The notes beneath the pieces are model-generated. The model searched no databases, was not told the DNA's origin, and worked only from the letters and a program-made list of their open reading frames with translations. Of a stretch of 64,000 bases of DNA, positions 22,236-32,385 are shown one piece after another. The stretch lies in NCBI GenBank assembly GCA_905147135.1, contig LR990053.1, positions 11,358,501-11,422,500 of the forward strand, read 5' to 3'. How positions within the stretch are numbered: position 1 is the stretch's first letter; every line of letters begins with the position of its first letter. Made by a program: the position numbers and the translations under genes. This stretch comes from Blastobasis lacticolella (lineage: Eukaryota; Arthropoda; Insecta; Lepidoptera; Blastobasidae).

Positions 22236-22575
22236 TCTTTTTTTATCATACGATAGGCAAACAGTCAAGCGGGCCACCTGATGGAAAGTGGTCACCACTG
22301 CCCATAGACATTAGCAACACCGAGAGTATCGTTAAAGCGTTGCCCACCTCTATAACACGTTACTCTGGCAGCAAAAAGGCAAATGTCTCTCCACTGCCAA
22401 AGCCACGATTCCCCAAATTCTCACCCCATGGAGCACTGGAAATCTTACTAACCGGCAGAAACACAATACAATTTAAAAGAGTATTGTTTAGGTGCGGTAT
22501 TCTGTAAGGTGGAGGTACTTCCCCAGTCGGGCGGCTCCAATTCGAACGGGATACCCCGCTATGCCCTACCTCTCT
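22236..22575 (-). mobile_element. SINE-A, full-length type
   Basis: On plus it begins with a T-run, then GGCAAACAGTCAAGCGGGCC, GTGGTCACCACTGCCCATAG, CCCATGGAGCACTGGAAATC and CCAGTCGGGCGGCTCC, ending TATGCCCTACCTCTCTTAAA. Copies at 38519 and 55923 are collinear. On the minus strand it therefore ends in poly(A); near its 5' end sits CCCGTTCGAATTGG, a weak B-box-like element. It encodes no protein. Confidence 0.85.
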
Positions 22576-24419
22576 TAAAACCTCCTTAAAGGTACATCTT
22601 TTGTAGCTGATAACCACATGACATATATATGGAGCAATTTACCTTGTAGCTAGTGGATTTTTACTTAAACGTATATTGCATCGTTCATTAAAGCGTACAG
22701 CGACGATGTGGTGAATTGTTTCAATAAACAAGTTTCATTTTATATGTCTCGTTGGTAACAAAATTTGTGAAAAATTGCCGAAAATTTCACATTCGAATTG
22801 AATTATTTTTACATAATGTTTAATAAAAAAATTCAAGCAACTTTTTAATAGGCTACATTGTTTGTAAAAAATCGGGTAAATAATAGCCCATAGACCTATT
22901 TCGCATGCCTGGCGAGCGTTCTAACGATTTGGGTACATGCTATGGCTTCATTAGATGCCCTAGTTCTGCATGGGTTGAAAATAGTACAATCTGGATTAAT
23001 TTGTAGCACCCTCAGATATAATGAATGTTGAGCCACGTGCAAAGAATAAACCATAGCTTTTATATTGTTTTTACTAGCAACAATCCGTCCCGGCTTTGCA
23101 CGAATTTTCTTGGCTTTCGAAATAAATTCTCTAACTGATGGTGTTTAACTATCATCAGAAACGTTGCTTGGTTTAGGAGGAGTTGTCGGATATACAGACA
23201 GACAGACGCGAAAAGCGACTTTATTTTATACTATGTAAGGATTTTACGATATTTAACTCATCCTTAACCACCTACACCAAGTTGTAAAATAGGGGTACGG
23301 CAAACCAATTATGAAATCGAAGATGTCATATGTATTCTCCTGACAGAAGGTGGCTCAACAATCATAGCACCCGAGTGTATATGTATATTGAACTTATTAA
23401 ATGAAAATCCTTCGCAGTTTATACAAAGAGTTCCAAGGAGGGACGGCCGGTCTAGGCAGGTAGAGAGCCAAATTGTGGCTCAGAATTCCATCAGCCTTAT
23501 CTGAAAATTAAGAGTTCCACTTTTTACCTTTTCCCGTTCATTTCAAATACAATACCTATTCAAGCCGTTCCCGTTCTTAGGCCTTTAAAAATAAACAAAA
23601 ATAGATGGGTATTGGTATGAACCTTTTCTTGCATACAAAACTTTCACCCATTATTAAGAAAACTCGGGGGGTTAATTTCTAGAATTCCCTTTTTAGTACT
23701 CATTCACGTCACATTAGAAACAACAATGCAAAATTTCAAGCTCCTATATAGATTTCACAGCACTTTTGTACTTTAGTTGTTAGAAGTTGGTCAATATTAC
23801 AATATTCCGTTTGCTGTTTATCTCTATTTTAATTAATTTGAAACAATAATTTCCTCTTTTACCCTCTAAGACGAATTTACAAAAAATCGTGAATTACGTA
23901 TTTGTTTTGTACAGTATTTGTACAAGTGAATTCGCTAGAGGAATAAAAATTGCATACAAACTTTTATCCCCCATTTCACCCCCTTAGGCAATACACCAAA
24001 AGTATTCTTAGTGCAAAGGTATTTACTTTTTTTAGGTAGGTATGTAAGACTAACCAGGCAATTGACCGTCATCACATCTAATGGTACAATCGAAAAACTA
24101 CTGGACCGATGTTAACAATTTATTCACTAATAGAATGCTACATTACAGAGAAACATGGGCTTATTTTATCCGGGATAATAATAGGTTTCCGCGGGAGTTT
24201 ACAGAGATACAAACAGTGCGCGGGTGAAAACTGCTTAGAAAGGCAAGCTATAGATATAATAAGACGCAATAGTAAATTGTAATGTAGGCCGATTTACCTC
24301 GAAAAGATTCTAATGGTAAAGGGCACGGGAGTTTCGAGCGTACGCGCTCGTGGCGGGTATGTTTTGTACGTACATCGCACGTGGTAAACGCTACCTCAAG
24401 CGCACCGTATTATTATTAA
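22576..24419. other. Unassigned AT-rich with degenerate dispersed repeats
   Basis: 23090-23240 (TCCCGGCTTTGCACG...CAGACAGACAGACGCGAAAA...) resembles 56510-56700, which also ends in GGCGAAAAGCGACTTA. 23600-24250 has the CACCC/TTAGG style of decayed repeats. No gene seen. Confidence 0.3.
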
Positions 24420-24427
24420 TATAAAAG
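24420..24427 (+). promoter_or_regulatory. Isolated TATA-box match
   Basis: TATAAAAG preceded by a GC-richer stretch (24320-24405). No convincing transcript follows. Chance occurrence in AT-rich DNA is quite possible. Confidence 0.12.
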
Positions 24428-24778
24428 CAACCCAAATTTCTGTGCTGCAATCGAAAGTTTGGTCGGACACTATCTCTATTATTTTTATTATTGATGAGAC
24501 ACAATATTGTTCAAAGCAACTTCAAAAGGTGTTATTTAAACCTTGAAGTAAGTAGGAGACTATTATGTTACACTCTACACTTGTTATTTTTGAGTTCGGA
24601 CAGCGAAATTCAGAGCAAACATTCGAGATTTCGGTAATTCGAGCTCAAAACTCTGGTCACGAAATTACAATATTGACTCCTGCTTTTAATTACAAAGGTA
24701 TTTAAATTGCGTCTGACTGTACCTACTGACGGTTGCGTTAGTTTATTTCTGTAATTATTTAGTCCGAAACAGTTTTAT

Positions 24779-24980
24779 ACTTGTTTAAGTACGTGTATTC
24801 AAATTTGAATTTGGTTACGTGTAACGTGTCCAGGTTATAAACGATCCCTGTCCATTAGTAAATAAAGCACGTTGTGTAATCCCAGTACCCTATTATTTTC
24901 ACTCGTTTAAAATGTATTTGTTATTATTGAGATGTGTAGTACACATTTTTCAGTTGCTGAATGCATTACTTTTCATATAA
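24779..24980 (-). repeat. Sequence shared with 6096-6289 beside a SINE-B copy
   Basis: Reverse complement of the stretch following the SINE-B copy at 5.9 kb, collinear over about 200 bp with scattered substitutions (ACGTGTATTC, CACGTTGTGTAAT, CTCGTTTAAAATGTATTTG). Confidence 0.75.
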
Positions 24981-25310
24981 TAATCATCATTTTGGCGTTA
25001 ATGTCCCGGTTGTGCTCTCGCGCACGGGGGCCCTGGGTCAGCCTTGATCATGATCCAGGATTTAGCAGATCAAGTAATTATAGTGATTCGATTGCCATCT
25101 GAGCTCCCCTGCTACCAGGGGAACCTGATCAGTTTGGATCATGGTAGTGATGTGTATCCAGTCGCCTGAATGTGCAGGTTTCAGTACGATGTTTTCCCTC
25201 ACCGTAAGAGCATTGGTTAGTATTCAAGTAATGTACATAACTCAGAAAATAATCATTGGTACATGACCGGCGGATTCGAACACAATACCTCTCGCTTAAG
25301 AGTCTTTTCA
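24981..25310 (-). mobile_element. SINE-B, near full length
   Basis: Tail first on plus (TCATCATTTTGGCGTTAATG, TCCCGGTTGTGCTCTCGCGC, GATCATGATCCAGG). The body follows (CAGTCGCCTGAATGTGCAGG, TTTCCCTCACCGTAAGAGCA), then a damaged tRNA-like head GGCGGATTCGAACACAATAC. The B box (GTGTTCGAATCC on minus) is recognisable; the A-box half is truncated. Confidence 0.85.
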
Positions 25311-25954
25311 TATAATAATAGAAATACAAAGTCAAACCAGGTTAGAGGGCAAAGTGCGACCTGCCCTCAATTGCTAAGCCAACCGCTAAATTCGTCAAAT
25401 AAACCCTCTAGGAGCTGTTCGATTTGTGTTCAAGCTCGCGCAACTAATGAACATTGTCTCCCGCTAACTCGAGCGAATCCACTCTTGTTTTGCAAACTAG
25501 TACCGATAGTTGGAAAGGAAACCAGAGACAAGAAATGTTCCCGTTAACAACAACTGACAGGCAGTATTAAGGGCGGGCTACAATGTGCGCGCTCTTTTTA
25601 TCGATTGATTTATTAATAATATATCTGTCTCATATTTGTTTGATAGTGAAATAAGAATTAGATACTATATTTAACTATATTATTTTAGTTTGCATTATTG
25701 CAGTATTGCCGTATAAAAATGTAAATATAAGGTAGGCAAAATAGTCAAATTAACAAAACTTATACATCTAACTAATAATATTATTTTACACAATAGTTAT
25801 AAATATAAAAATGAAACTGCAAGAACCAATTCACCGTGCCTTTTTGCGGTGCATAAAAAATATGAATTTTAATTATATTTATTTTGTACTTCGAAATAAA
25901 ATAATGCTTTCAAATGGATAACCGTTGTCGTCCTAACTCCTATCCCAGCCTCTG
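25311..25954. other. Unassigned AT-rich sequence
   Basis: The 94-codon frame 25263-25547 overlaps the SINE head and has no domain. Nothing else recognised. Confidence 0.3.
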
Positions 25955-26330
25955 CCAGGGTCCGCTTTCCTACTCAAACTCTCCAATTCGCCCTGTCTTC
26001 GACATCCTCATGTCGTAAGCCGCTGGCACTCGCATCCGACTCCGCGATGTTAACCCATCGCTTCTTGGGTCGCCCACGGGCCTCTTTCCTGATATCGCCA
26101 GGTTCACGCACCCATTTCCCACGTATCCCTGGGGCTTACGCAACACTTGACCAAACCAGCGTAGGCGAGCCTTATCTGCGATATTCCTTATACCAAGGCT
26201 GCCGCAGATGTACTCGTTACGTAGTCGGTCGAGTCGCATAACTCCGCACATCCACCGCAACATATTCATTTTATTGGCGTGAAGTTTGCGGACGTGTTTC
26301 GTCAGCGCTGGCTATTTCAAAAAGATAGTA
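25955..26330 (-). pseudogene. RTE-clade LINE, C-terminal fragment
   Basis: Minus frame 25970-26269 reads NMLRWMCGVMRLDRLRNEYI, GSLGIRNIADKARLRWFGQV, then PQGYVGN. This is the region after the RT in RTE-type elements (MLRW.CGV..DR.RNEY...RLRW.GHV). The continuation on plus, CAGGGTCCGCTTTCCTACTC, is the reverse complement of text in the RTE tail at 38450. The RT and endonuclease are absent: a 5'-truncated copy. Confidence 0.8.
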
Positions 26331-26771
26331 TTTATCCGCAAAATATTACCTACTACATATTTATTTAGTATGCAAACTAAAAATTTTAATTATTTTCGTT
26401 CCTATATTATGTAGAAAATAACACTAACACTTTGAAATTGCAAATTATCTAATTTATTTTTGTTATTTCATAAATACCTATAACAAATTCATTAATAGCT
26501 CATAGAACTAATATACCCACTGAATAGAGGTCTTATACAACTAGATTAAGTCGATTATCTTCATAATCATTATGCCCTTGGCTTATACGCATACCGGCTT
26601 CAGATAGACTTACTTGTTCATCTAATTATTACGAAGTTATTCCCGATTAATAATAACTTAGTTATGGAAGTTAGCTAAGTGATTTCTTTGTCGAACACAG
26701 GCCACATTGTATGATAGGTACATCATTTACTCTACCTATATTATGTACAGTGAGCTGCAGAGTGGCATGAG
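26331..26771. other. Unassigned AT-rich sequence
   Basis: No ORF or repeat recognised. GGCATGAG at 26764-26771 is the left target duplication of the adjacent hAT-like element. Confidence 0.3.
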
Positions 26772-27719
26772 TAGAGTTTTCTACCCGGGTACCCGGGGTC
26801 GGGTATACCCGGGTATTTAAGAGATTTAGTACCCGGGTACAATCTGAGGGACATACCTGGGTACCCGAACATAAAAAAAAGTTAGTTAATGCGCATTAGC
26901 GCAGTATTGCCATGAGGAATTTAAACCAATTGTTTATAAACGCATACCTACCTATCTACTACGATACGTCAACTGAGAAAAAACAAATCATTTATGTTCA
27001 CGTGTATGTGTTGTATTAGTTTATTTGATGATAACTTCTTTTTTCTTATAAGGGCGGATTTTTTAAAACCTTTGGTTTAACATTGAAATTAAAAAAAGAA
27101 GTTTTAATATTATGTGAAACTAGCTTTATTGGAAAGAGAATGAAACGCAATTTATGTTTCAATATGATTTCGGCTATGTGGCCGCCGCGGCTAGTGCGTA
27201 GATGGCCCAATCTGGAAGTGTAATTTTCACACATTTTGGAGAAAACGGCCGTACTTTACTAATAACTCATCGAATGATGTTTTCTATCTTCTCTGGTTTA
27301 TCGGCGTAGACATATTCCCAAAAAATAATGCAATGGAGTTAGATCGCACAACATCGATGGCCAGCGTGAAATTATTCGTTGATGTAAATCCTCAATACAT
27401 AATTTTGTTTAGCTATGAAGCCCACTTTTGGTTGAATGGTTTTGACTTTTGTTAGAATAAACACGCGGCGACGAGATGGCGGAAATCATATTCAAAAATA
27501 ATATATAGCATTTCACTGTCTTTTCAATAAAGCGAGTTCATTGATATTAAATATACTTACTTGTTATTCTTTGTTATATTTCAATTTGAAAGCCAAAGGT
27601 TTAAAAACGCTCTTTAAATACATTTTCCTAAAACCCGGGTACCCGGGACTACCAGGGCATTAAATATAATCATACCCGATACTCGGGTATCTAAAAAAGT
27701 CGGGTACGAGAAAACCCTA
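26772..27719. mobile_element. hAT-like non-autonomous element with ACCCGGGTA subterminal motifs
   Basis: Ends are TAGAGTTTTCT (left) and the reverse complement of AGAAAACCCTA (right), matching at 10 of 11 positions. Flanking 8-mers GGCATGAG and GCCATGAA (26764-26771, 27720-27727) match at 6 of 8, consistent with a decayed hAT target duplication. Both ends carry clusters of the palindrome ACCCGGGT, reminiscent of subterminal transposase sites in hAT elements. The interior has no hAT transposase; it contains a mariner-type remnant at 27105-27375. Length 948 bp. Confidence 0.7.
27105..27375 (-). pseudogene. mariner-type transposase C-terminal remnant
   Basis: Minus strand near 27360 reads WPSMLCDLTPLHYFLG, comparable to the WP.R..DLTP.DYFLWGY segment that carries the last catalytic acidic residue in mariner-family transposases. 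After frame breaks and stops it continues ENYTSRLGHLRTSRGGHIAE near 27170-27235, the usual C-terminal text. It lies inside the hAT-like element, so it was either inserted or captured. Confidence 0.65.
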
Positions 27720-27959
27720 GCCATGAATGAATCCCTTAGCATACATTAAATCCATTAAATGTATGGTATGGAGGTCCGTTCACTTTGCAGCTGACTATTC
27801 CTAGGTACATGGTACATGATACATAATTTACTCTTACTAAAGGACATAATACACATTAGCAGTTTAATATTGTAAATGGAATAAATATAGTAGGTATCAA
27901 ATAAAAAATATTTTTTTTGGTTTTGTCAACTTACAGTCCCATTTTATTTCAACAAGTCG

Positions 27960-28044
27960 ATTTAAATCAAAGAGGTTGGAATGCTAGCGACTTTCATGGT
28001 TATAGCAAGTAGGTCGCTAGCGTTCCAATCTCTTTGATTTAAAT
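27960..28044. repeat. Strong 32-bp-arm hairpin
   Basis: ATTTAAATCAAAGAGGTTGG continuing AATGCTAGCGAC (27960-27991) pairs with 28013-28044 at 30 of 32 positions across a 21-base loop. It could be a MITE relic or a small-RNA hairpin. It lacks TIR-plus-TSD evidence. Confidence 0.75.
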
Positions 28045-28391
28045 ATTTGTGTAAAATGTTATGTAAAATAGAGAAAACTCCATAAGTAAATTCCGAAATT
28101 AGGATCCCATCGCTGTATGTATGTATGTATGACCTTTACACTCTCCGCGTGGTATAACTTATTTATAAATTTTAACTGTGGCTCTGAAATTCGCCACCTA
28201 AAATACAAACGACAGTGATCGAAAAGAAAACTTGCTAAATTAATCGATAGCTTCGCATCAATAACAAATTGACTTTTTCCAATCCATATCTGTCTAAAGT
28301 TCGCATAACATATAAGGCATTATTATTTTTGCCAAAAAGGACAACAAATAATAATAATAAATTTTAATTTCGAACAAAAATACATAAATTA

Positions 28392-28905
28392 TTATATTCG
28401 ACGGGACTTGGACGCGACGTACCTTTATGATTTGTTTTCCCGACGTTTCGGTAGGGTTACACCCACCGTGGTCACGAGACGACTGCCGTGGGAGGTGACA
28501 GCTGCGGTGATATTATCCACGTATGGTTCGGGAAGCGATTGAAATTAAAAAGTACAAAACTTTCAATCGGGAAGATGGATATAAGCTTTCGGCGTCGTGG
28601 AATCCAGTGGTGTGCAAAATAAATAACCGTAAGACACAAGAGTTATCGTCGGACGCATCCGTGGATGTCGTGAGTGTTGTGTGTCGTGCAGTTCCGAATC
28701 AACAACAAATTGTCAATTTTATGTGAGGGTAGGAGTCTACCAGCACATCACCGCAGCTGTCACCTCCCACGGCAGTCGTCTCGTGACCACGGTGGGTGTA
28801 ACCCTACCGAAACGACGGGAAAACAAATCATAAAGGTACGTCGCGTTCAAGTCCCGTCTAATGTAATAATATGTGTAAAGAACGCGAGTTTAGTTTGAAA
28901 TAAAT
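28392..28905 (+). mobile_element. Penelope-like element remnant with inverted terminal segments
   Basis: Flanked by a perfect 16-bp direct repeat AAAAATACATAAATTA (28376-28391 and 28906-28921). Left arm 28392-28511 is repeated in inverse orientation at about 28744-28869 with few mismatches. Shared landmarks are ACGGGACTTG, GATTTGTTTTCCCG, GGTTACACCCACCGTGGTCA and CTGCCGTGGGAGGTGACAGC. Between the arms is a GIY-YIG-style tail ORF (28523-28726). Penelope elements are known for terminal repeats that are often partial or inverted, which fits this layout. Confidence 0.75.
28523..28726 (+). pseudogene. Penelope-like GIY-YIG endonuclease C-terminal tail
   Basis: 67 codons. MVREAIEIKKYKTFNREDGY followed by KLSASWNPV resembles the R.A.EI.K....N.EDG..LS..W.P tail of Penelope-like polyproteins, in which the GIY-YIG domain follows the RT. 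The reading frame continues upstream of the ATG as YPR into the inverted arm and is truncated there. No RT or GIY-YIG core is present, so it cannot be functional. Confidence 0.7.
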
Positions 28906-29014
28906 AAAAATACATAAATTACTTTACATACAATTCCACATTTTGTTATTAAGTCTTAATCTACAGGTTAGTAAACTATGTTATAATTTCTTTAATTTCC
29001 CCTTATTGTAATTC

Positions 29015-29280
29015 CAGTAATCGGTGGCCGAGTGGTTACGGTATCCGACTCGTAAGCGAGAGGTACCGGGTTCGAATCCCACTCCCATGTACCAATGACC
29101 CTTTTCTCAGTTATTTGGATACTAACCGATGCTCTTACGGTGAGGGAAAACATCGTGATGCAACCTGCACATTCAGTCGACAGAATGTGTAACTATGATC
29201 CAATCTGGTCAGATTCCCCTGGTAGCAGAGTCATGGAGGTCAGATTACAGTCGCTCCACTTAAATTACCCGATCTACTAA
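29015..29280 (+). mobile_element. SINE-B, 5' part of an interrupted full-length copy
   Basis: tRNA-like head with A box GGTGGCCGAGTGG (29023-29035) and B box GGGTTCGAATCCC (29068-29080), the best-preserved head in the window. The body includes GGTGAGGGAAAACATCGTGA and CCAATCTGGTCAGATTCC. The copy is cut at 29280 by a LINE and resumes at 30187 (CTAAATCCTGGATCATGGTC). TACTAA (29275-29280, 30187-30192) is the target duplication. Confidence 0.9.
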
Positions 29281-30186
29281 TCATAATCATAATCATAATA
29301 ATCATAATCATTTATTCAGTCATCACAGGTACATAAAGGTGGTAAATAGTAATAGTAGCGGCTCCATGATGCGCCTTAAAGCATACTAAATATTACAAGT
29401 TTCACATGAACTTGATTGTTGTACAATTAAAAAGTAAATTAAATAAATGTCAAATCACTAAACATTATTATGTCAAATAATTAAAATTGAATGTCTTAAG
29501 TTAAAACAATTAAATTATAATGACAAATAATAATAATTCAAATGTACTAATTATTTCATAAAATGTCAATAAAATATAAAATGTCCAGTAATAATAATTC
29601 AAATTTAATAGTTATTCCATAAAGTGTCACTAAAAAAATGTCAATCTGAATTATTAAAATAATGTCATCGCCCTTAAAAAAATAAAAATAAAATGTATTC
29701 CTACCAAATAGAATGCTAAAATATCCAAATGTCAAAGTTTTCTTAAATTGATGTCACTAAGGTAATCATTAATATTATAATAGCATTTATCAATTAGCAA
29801 ATTAGTTAAAAATACTTTGAAATTTTTAACATCTAGAGACTTTGCACATTCTGGTAGTTTGTTATAGAGTTTGGGACCCATTTCAGTAATATTTTTACTC
29901 ATCATTGCTGTTTTGCAGCAATGTGTCTCAATTGTAATGTTTCTGGGTCTAAGCTTAATGGAGTCAACTACAGGCTTCTTTTTAAATATGTTTGGGTTGC
30001 AATGCACGAATACGCAACACTCCAAAATGTACAGGCACGGAAATGTTAATAATTTCATTGATTTAAAATGGGGCTGGCAGGAGTCCACAGGTTTGATGCC
30101 ACACATTGCCCTAATACACCTTTTTTGAGCCCTAAACACAGTTTCCCTCTCTGAAGAGTTGCCCCAAAAAATTATGCCATATCGCA
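29281..30186 (-). mobile_element. 5'-truncated LINE inserted in SINE-B
   Basis: About 906 bp. A minus frame (29732-30187, 151 aa) encodes the end of a LINE pol: YGIIFWGNSSERETVFRAQK, RCIRAMCGIKPVDSCQPHF, MGPKLYNKLPECAKSLDV. A 3' UTR of about 440 bp ends in a (TGATTA)n tail, which appears on plus as ATAATCATAATCATAATC from about 29281. The ORF begins exactly at the 5' truncation point. The same protein region, from a different subfamily, occurs at 44280. Clade not assigned. Confidence 0.85.
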
Positions 30187-30270
30187 TACTAAATCCTGGA
30201 TCATGGTCAAGTCGTACCCAGGGCTATCGTACGCGAGAGCTTAACTGGGACATTAACACAACGATGATTA
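30187..30270 (+). mobile_element. SINE-B, 3' part of the interrupted copy
   Basis: TCCTGGATCATGGTCAAGTC, CGTACGCGAGAGCTTAACTG and GGACATTAACACAACGATGA complete the SINE split at 29280. Confidence 0.85.
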
Positions 30271-30865
30271 TATTGTTATCCCAGTAATAGAATGGAATTA
30301 AACTGTGGGGTCGGCGCATGGGCAACGCGTACTTGATCCCGTCCTATTTTTTCGAATACACAAATTAACCTATTTTCATGCTTAGATAGATAATATAGTA
30401 CACGACATAAGTCAGTTTGAAGCGAAACGAATCGCTACCATACTCGTATCCCTTTGGAATTGGGAGAAAAGGAGTCATTTTCCTAGAGGAGCATTCTATA
30501 TGGCCGAAAATATATCCCTCGAGAGGAAAGGTACGGAACTGCCCAACTAATGATCTGGAACTCACGGAATGCACGCATCATTAGACCTTTAAATCACAAC
30601 GATCCATTCTCTAGGGATGACTTTCTCTCGGGAAGGTAGGAAAGGTAGGATTCAAAGTTAGTATTAACATTTACAGGTATTGACCTGTCTACGTTGAAAG
30701 AAAACAGGTATTATAAATTAAAGATGTGTGTAGTTAGTGTGGGAGAGCAACACGGGCCAACGTTTACCGGACGTGTTGCTTTAAGGTAGGAGATATGTGA
30801 GATATTTGTGACAACATTTCTAAACTACTTATAATAAAACTGTTATAGATCAAATACGTGGTGTG
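30271..30865. other. Unassigned
   Basis: Includes a 69-codon minus frame (30365-30574) without domains. No repeat recognised. Confidence 0.3.
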
Positions 30866-31000
30866 TGGTGCCGCCACCTAAAAGAATAGCCCCACCTCAT
30901 CTCTTCCCGTGGGTGTCGTAAGAGGCGACTAAGGGAATAACCCGAAAGATGGGCAGCAGCATTGTTCGGGTAAATCAAATTCTGTAGATTGAAGATATTT
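30866..31000 (+). repeat. Repeat D fragment
   Basis: GTGTGGTGCCGCCACC, AAGAATAGCCCCACCTC and CCCGTGGGTGTCGTAAGAGG correspond in inverse orientation to the copies at 40505 and 58910. Only the first part is present. Confidence 0.65.
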
Positions 31001-31430
31001 TCAATTTTTATATTGGAGGGTAGGCTATAAACAATACCGAAGCCAAAGCTGTAATTTCTTCATTTTTGTTTATTTCTCTGTCTGTATCTTGGCCGCGCAT
31101 CACTTTGAAACTACAAAATGAATTCAAATGAAACTTGGTATGTTTTGAGTTCATACTACGAGGTAGCACATTAGATACATTTTATCCCGAAAATCACGGT
31201 TTCCTTGAGAGAGGGGATGAAAATCAAAATGTGTTACCTACACTTGGTTGTAACTCATAAACGCGTAGTCCGATTTCATTTATTCCTTTCTTTGTTAGAA
31301 AGGATGTACGTTAAATATTGTCACGAAAACATTTTATAGTGATTGATGTTGTAGATCCGAAATTACACCTCATTATAAGGTCCGAATAACTTGAAACGAA
31401 CGGCTCATCCTAAGCTGGCGTGTGCACTTG
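31001..31430. other. Decayed dispersed repeat, family unknown
   Basis: GAAACTTGGTATGTTTTGAG, GAGGGGATGAAAATCAAAA and AACGCGTAGTCCGATTTC have the style of a widespread insect repeat. No boundaries found. Confidence 0.3.
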
Positions 31431-31692
31431 GCCATCAGATAATTACAGTGGAGCGGCTGTTCTGAGCTCCGTCACCCTGACACCAGGGGAACCTGACCAG
31501 ATTAAATCATGGTTACACATTCAGTCGCCTGAGTGTGCAGGTTTCATCACGATGTTTTCCCTCACCGTATGAGCATTAGTTAGCATTCTACTAATGTACA
31601 TAACTCAGAAAAGAGTTGGTACCCGTTTTAGGATTCGAACCCGGCAACTCTCGCTTACGAGTCGGATACCTTAAACACTCGGCCACCGACGC
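31431..31692 (-). mobile_element. SINE-B, head and body
   Basis: Plus strand shows ACCAGGGGAACCTGACCAGA, CAGTCGCCTGAGTGTGCAGG, TTTCCCTCACCGTATGAGCA and the head GGATTCGAACCCGGCAACTC, ending CTCGGCCACCGACGC at 31692. B and A boxes are readable on minus. The RTE-like 3' tail is missing. Confidence 0.85.
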
Positions 31693-32289
31693 TTTATTAT
31701 ATAATTCTTAAAACGGATAGGTCTATTGTCAATGTTATAACACTGCAAAGAAGTCAGATATTGCCAAATGATATTTTTCCATGAAATTCTAAAGACTACT
31801 CGCATAAACCACTTTTCTACAACATTTATTGTGCTAATTGCGACGGAACTCTACCTGACTTACTGTCTTTTAATAAATACAACCTCGGAGTTTCAAATCC
31901 AAAGTAAAAAGTGTTGCTTAATATTGGACATACCAAACATGCTGCCCACGCGAACAAAATTGCGGGCTCAGCTAGCTAAACATAATAATGTAACGAACCT
32001 CCACGGATATTACGAGATCCGCCCGTCAGTTTCACAGTCCGCCCATCTAACTGTCGAGGCATGTTTTTCCTGCCTTTGATAATTGACAGTCCCTCCATAT
32101 AGCTGTCGAGTGCTGTTCATCCCGCTTTTGGATATTCGAGACGGTTATGCCGGTAATTACCTCCGAATCCTATTATCATCTTACCATAATTAACTGTATT
32201 GCAAGTTCTCAAATTCTATCAAATTCTGGAAGTTTTACTACGGTTAACATAATGTTACACTGTGTTAGAGCATGTAAAATACGTCTAAA
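31693..32289. other. Unassigned
   Basis: A 103-codon plus frame (31768-32079) has a hydrophobic N-terminal third but no recognised domain. It is likely chance. Confidence 0.25.
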
Positions 32290-32385
32290 AGTGTCTGCCG
32301 TAGACAGAATTTCCATAGGCGGTGACTGCTTACCATCAGGCAGACCGCAGGTTTGTTTGCCACCTTTGTGGTAGTTTTTTTTTTA
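32290..32385 (+). mobile_element. SINE-like fragment, same family as 17105
   Basis: GGCGGTGACTGCTTACCATC, AGGCAGACCGCAGG and TTTGCCACCTTTGTGGTAG are the reverse complement of the 17.1-kb block. A T-run follows. Confidence 0.6.

Noticed and set aside
28440..28870. Hammerhead ribozyme in the Penelope-like arms
   Set aside because: ACCGAAACGTCGGG on minus resembles the GAAA half of a hammerhead, and Penelope-like elements are known to carry such ribozymes. I could not find the CUGAUGA box before the putative stem II, so I do not call it.
29021..29095. tRNA gene
   Set aside because: A and B boxes are good, but the sequence continues into a SINE body found elsewhere in the window. The acceptor stem does not close, so it is a SINE-B head.
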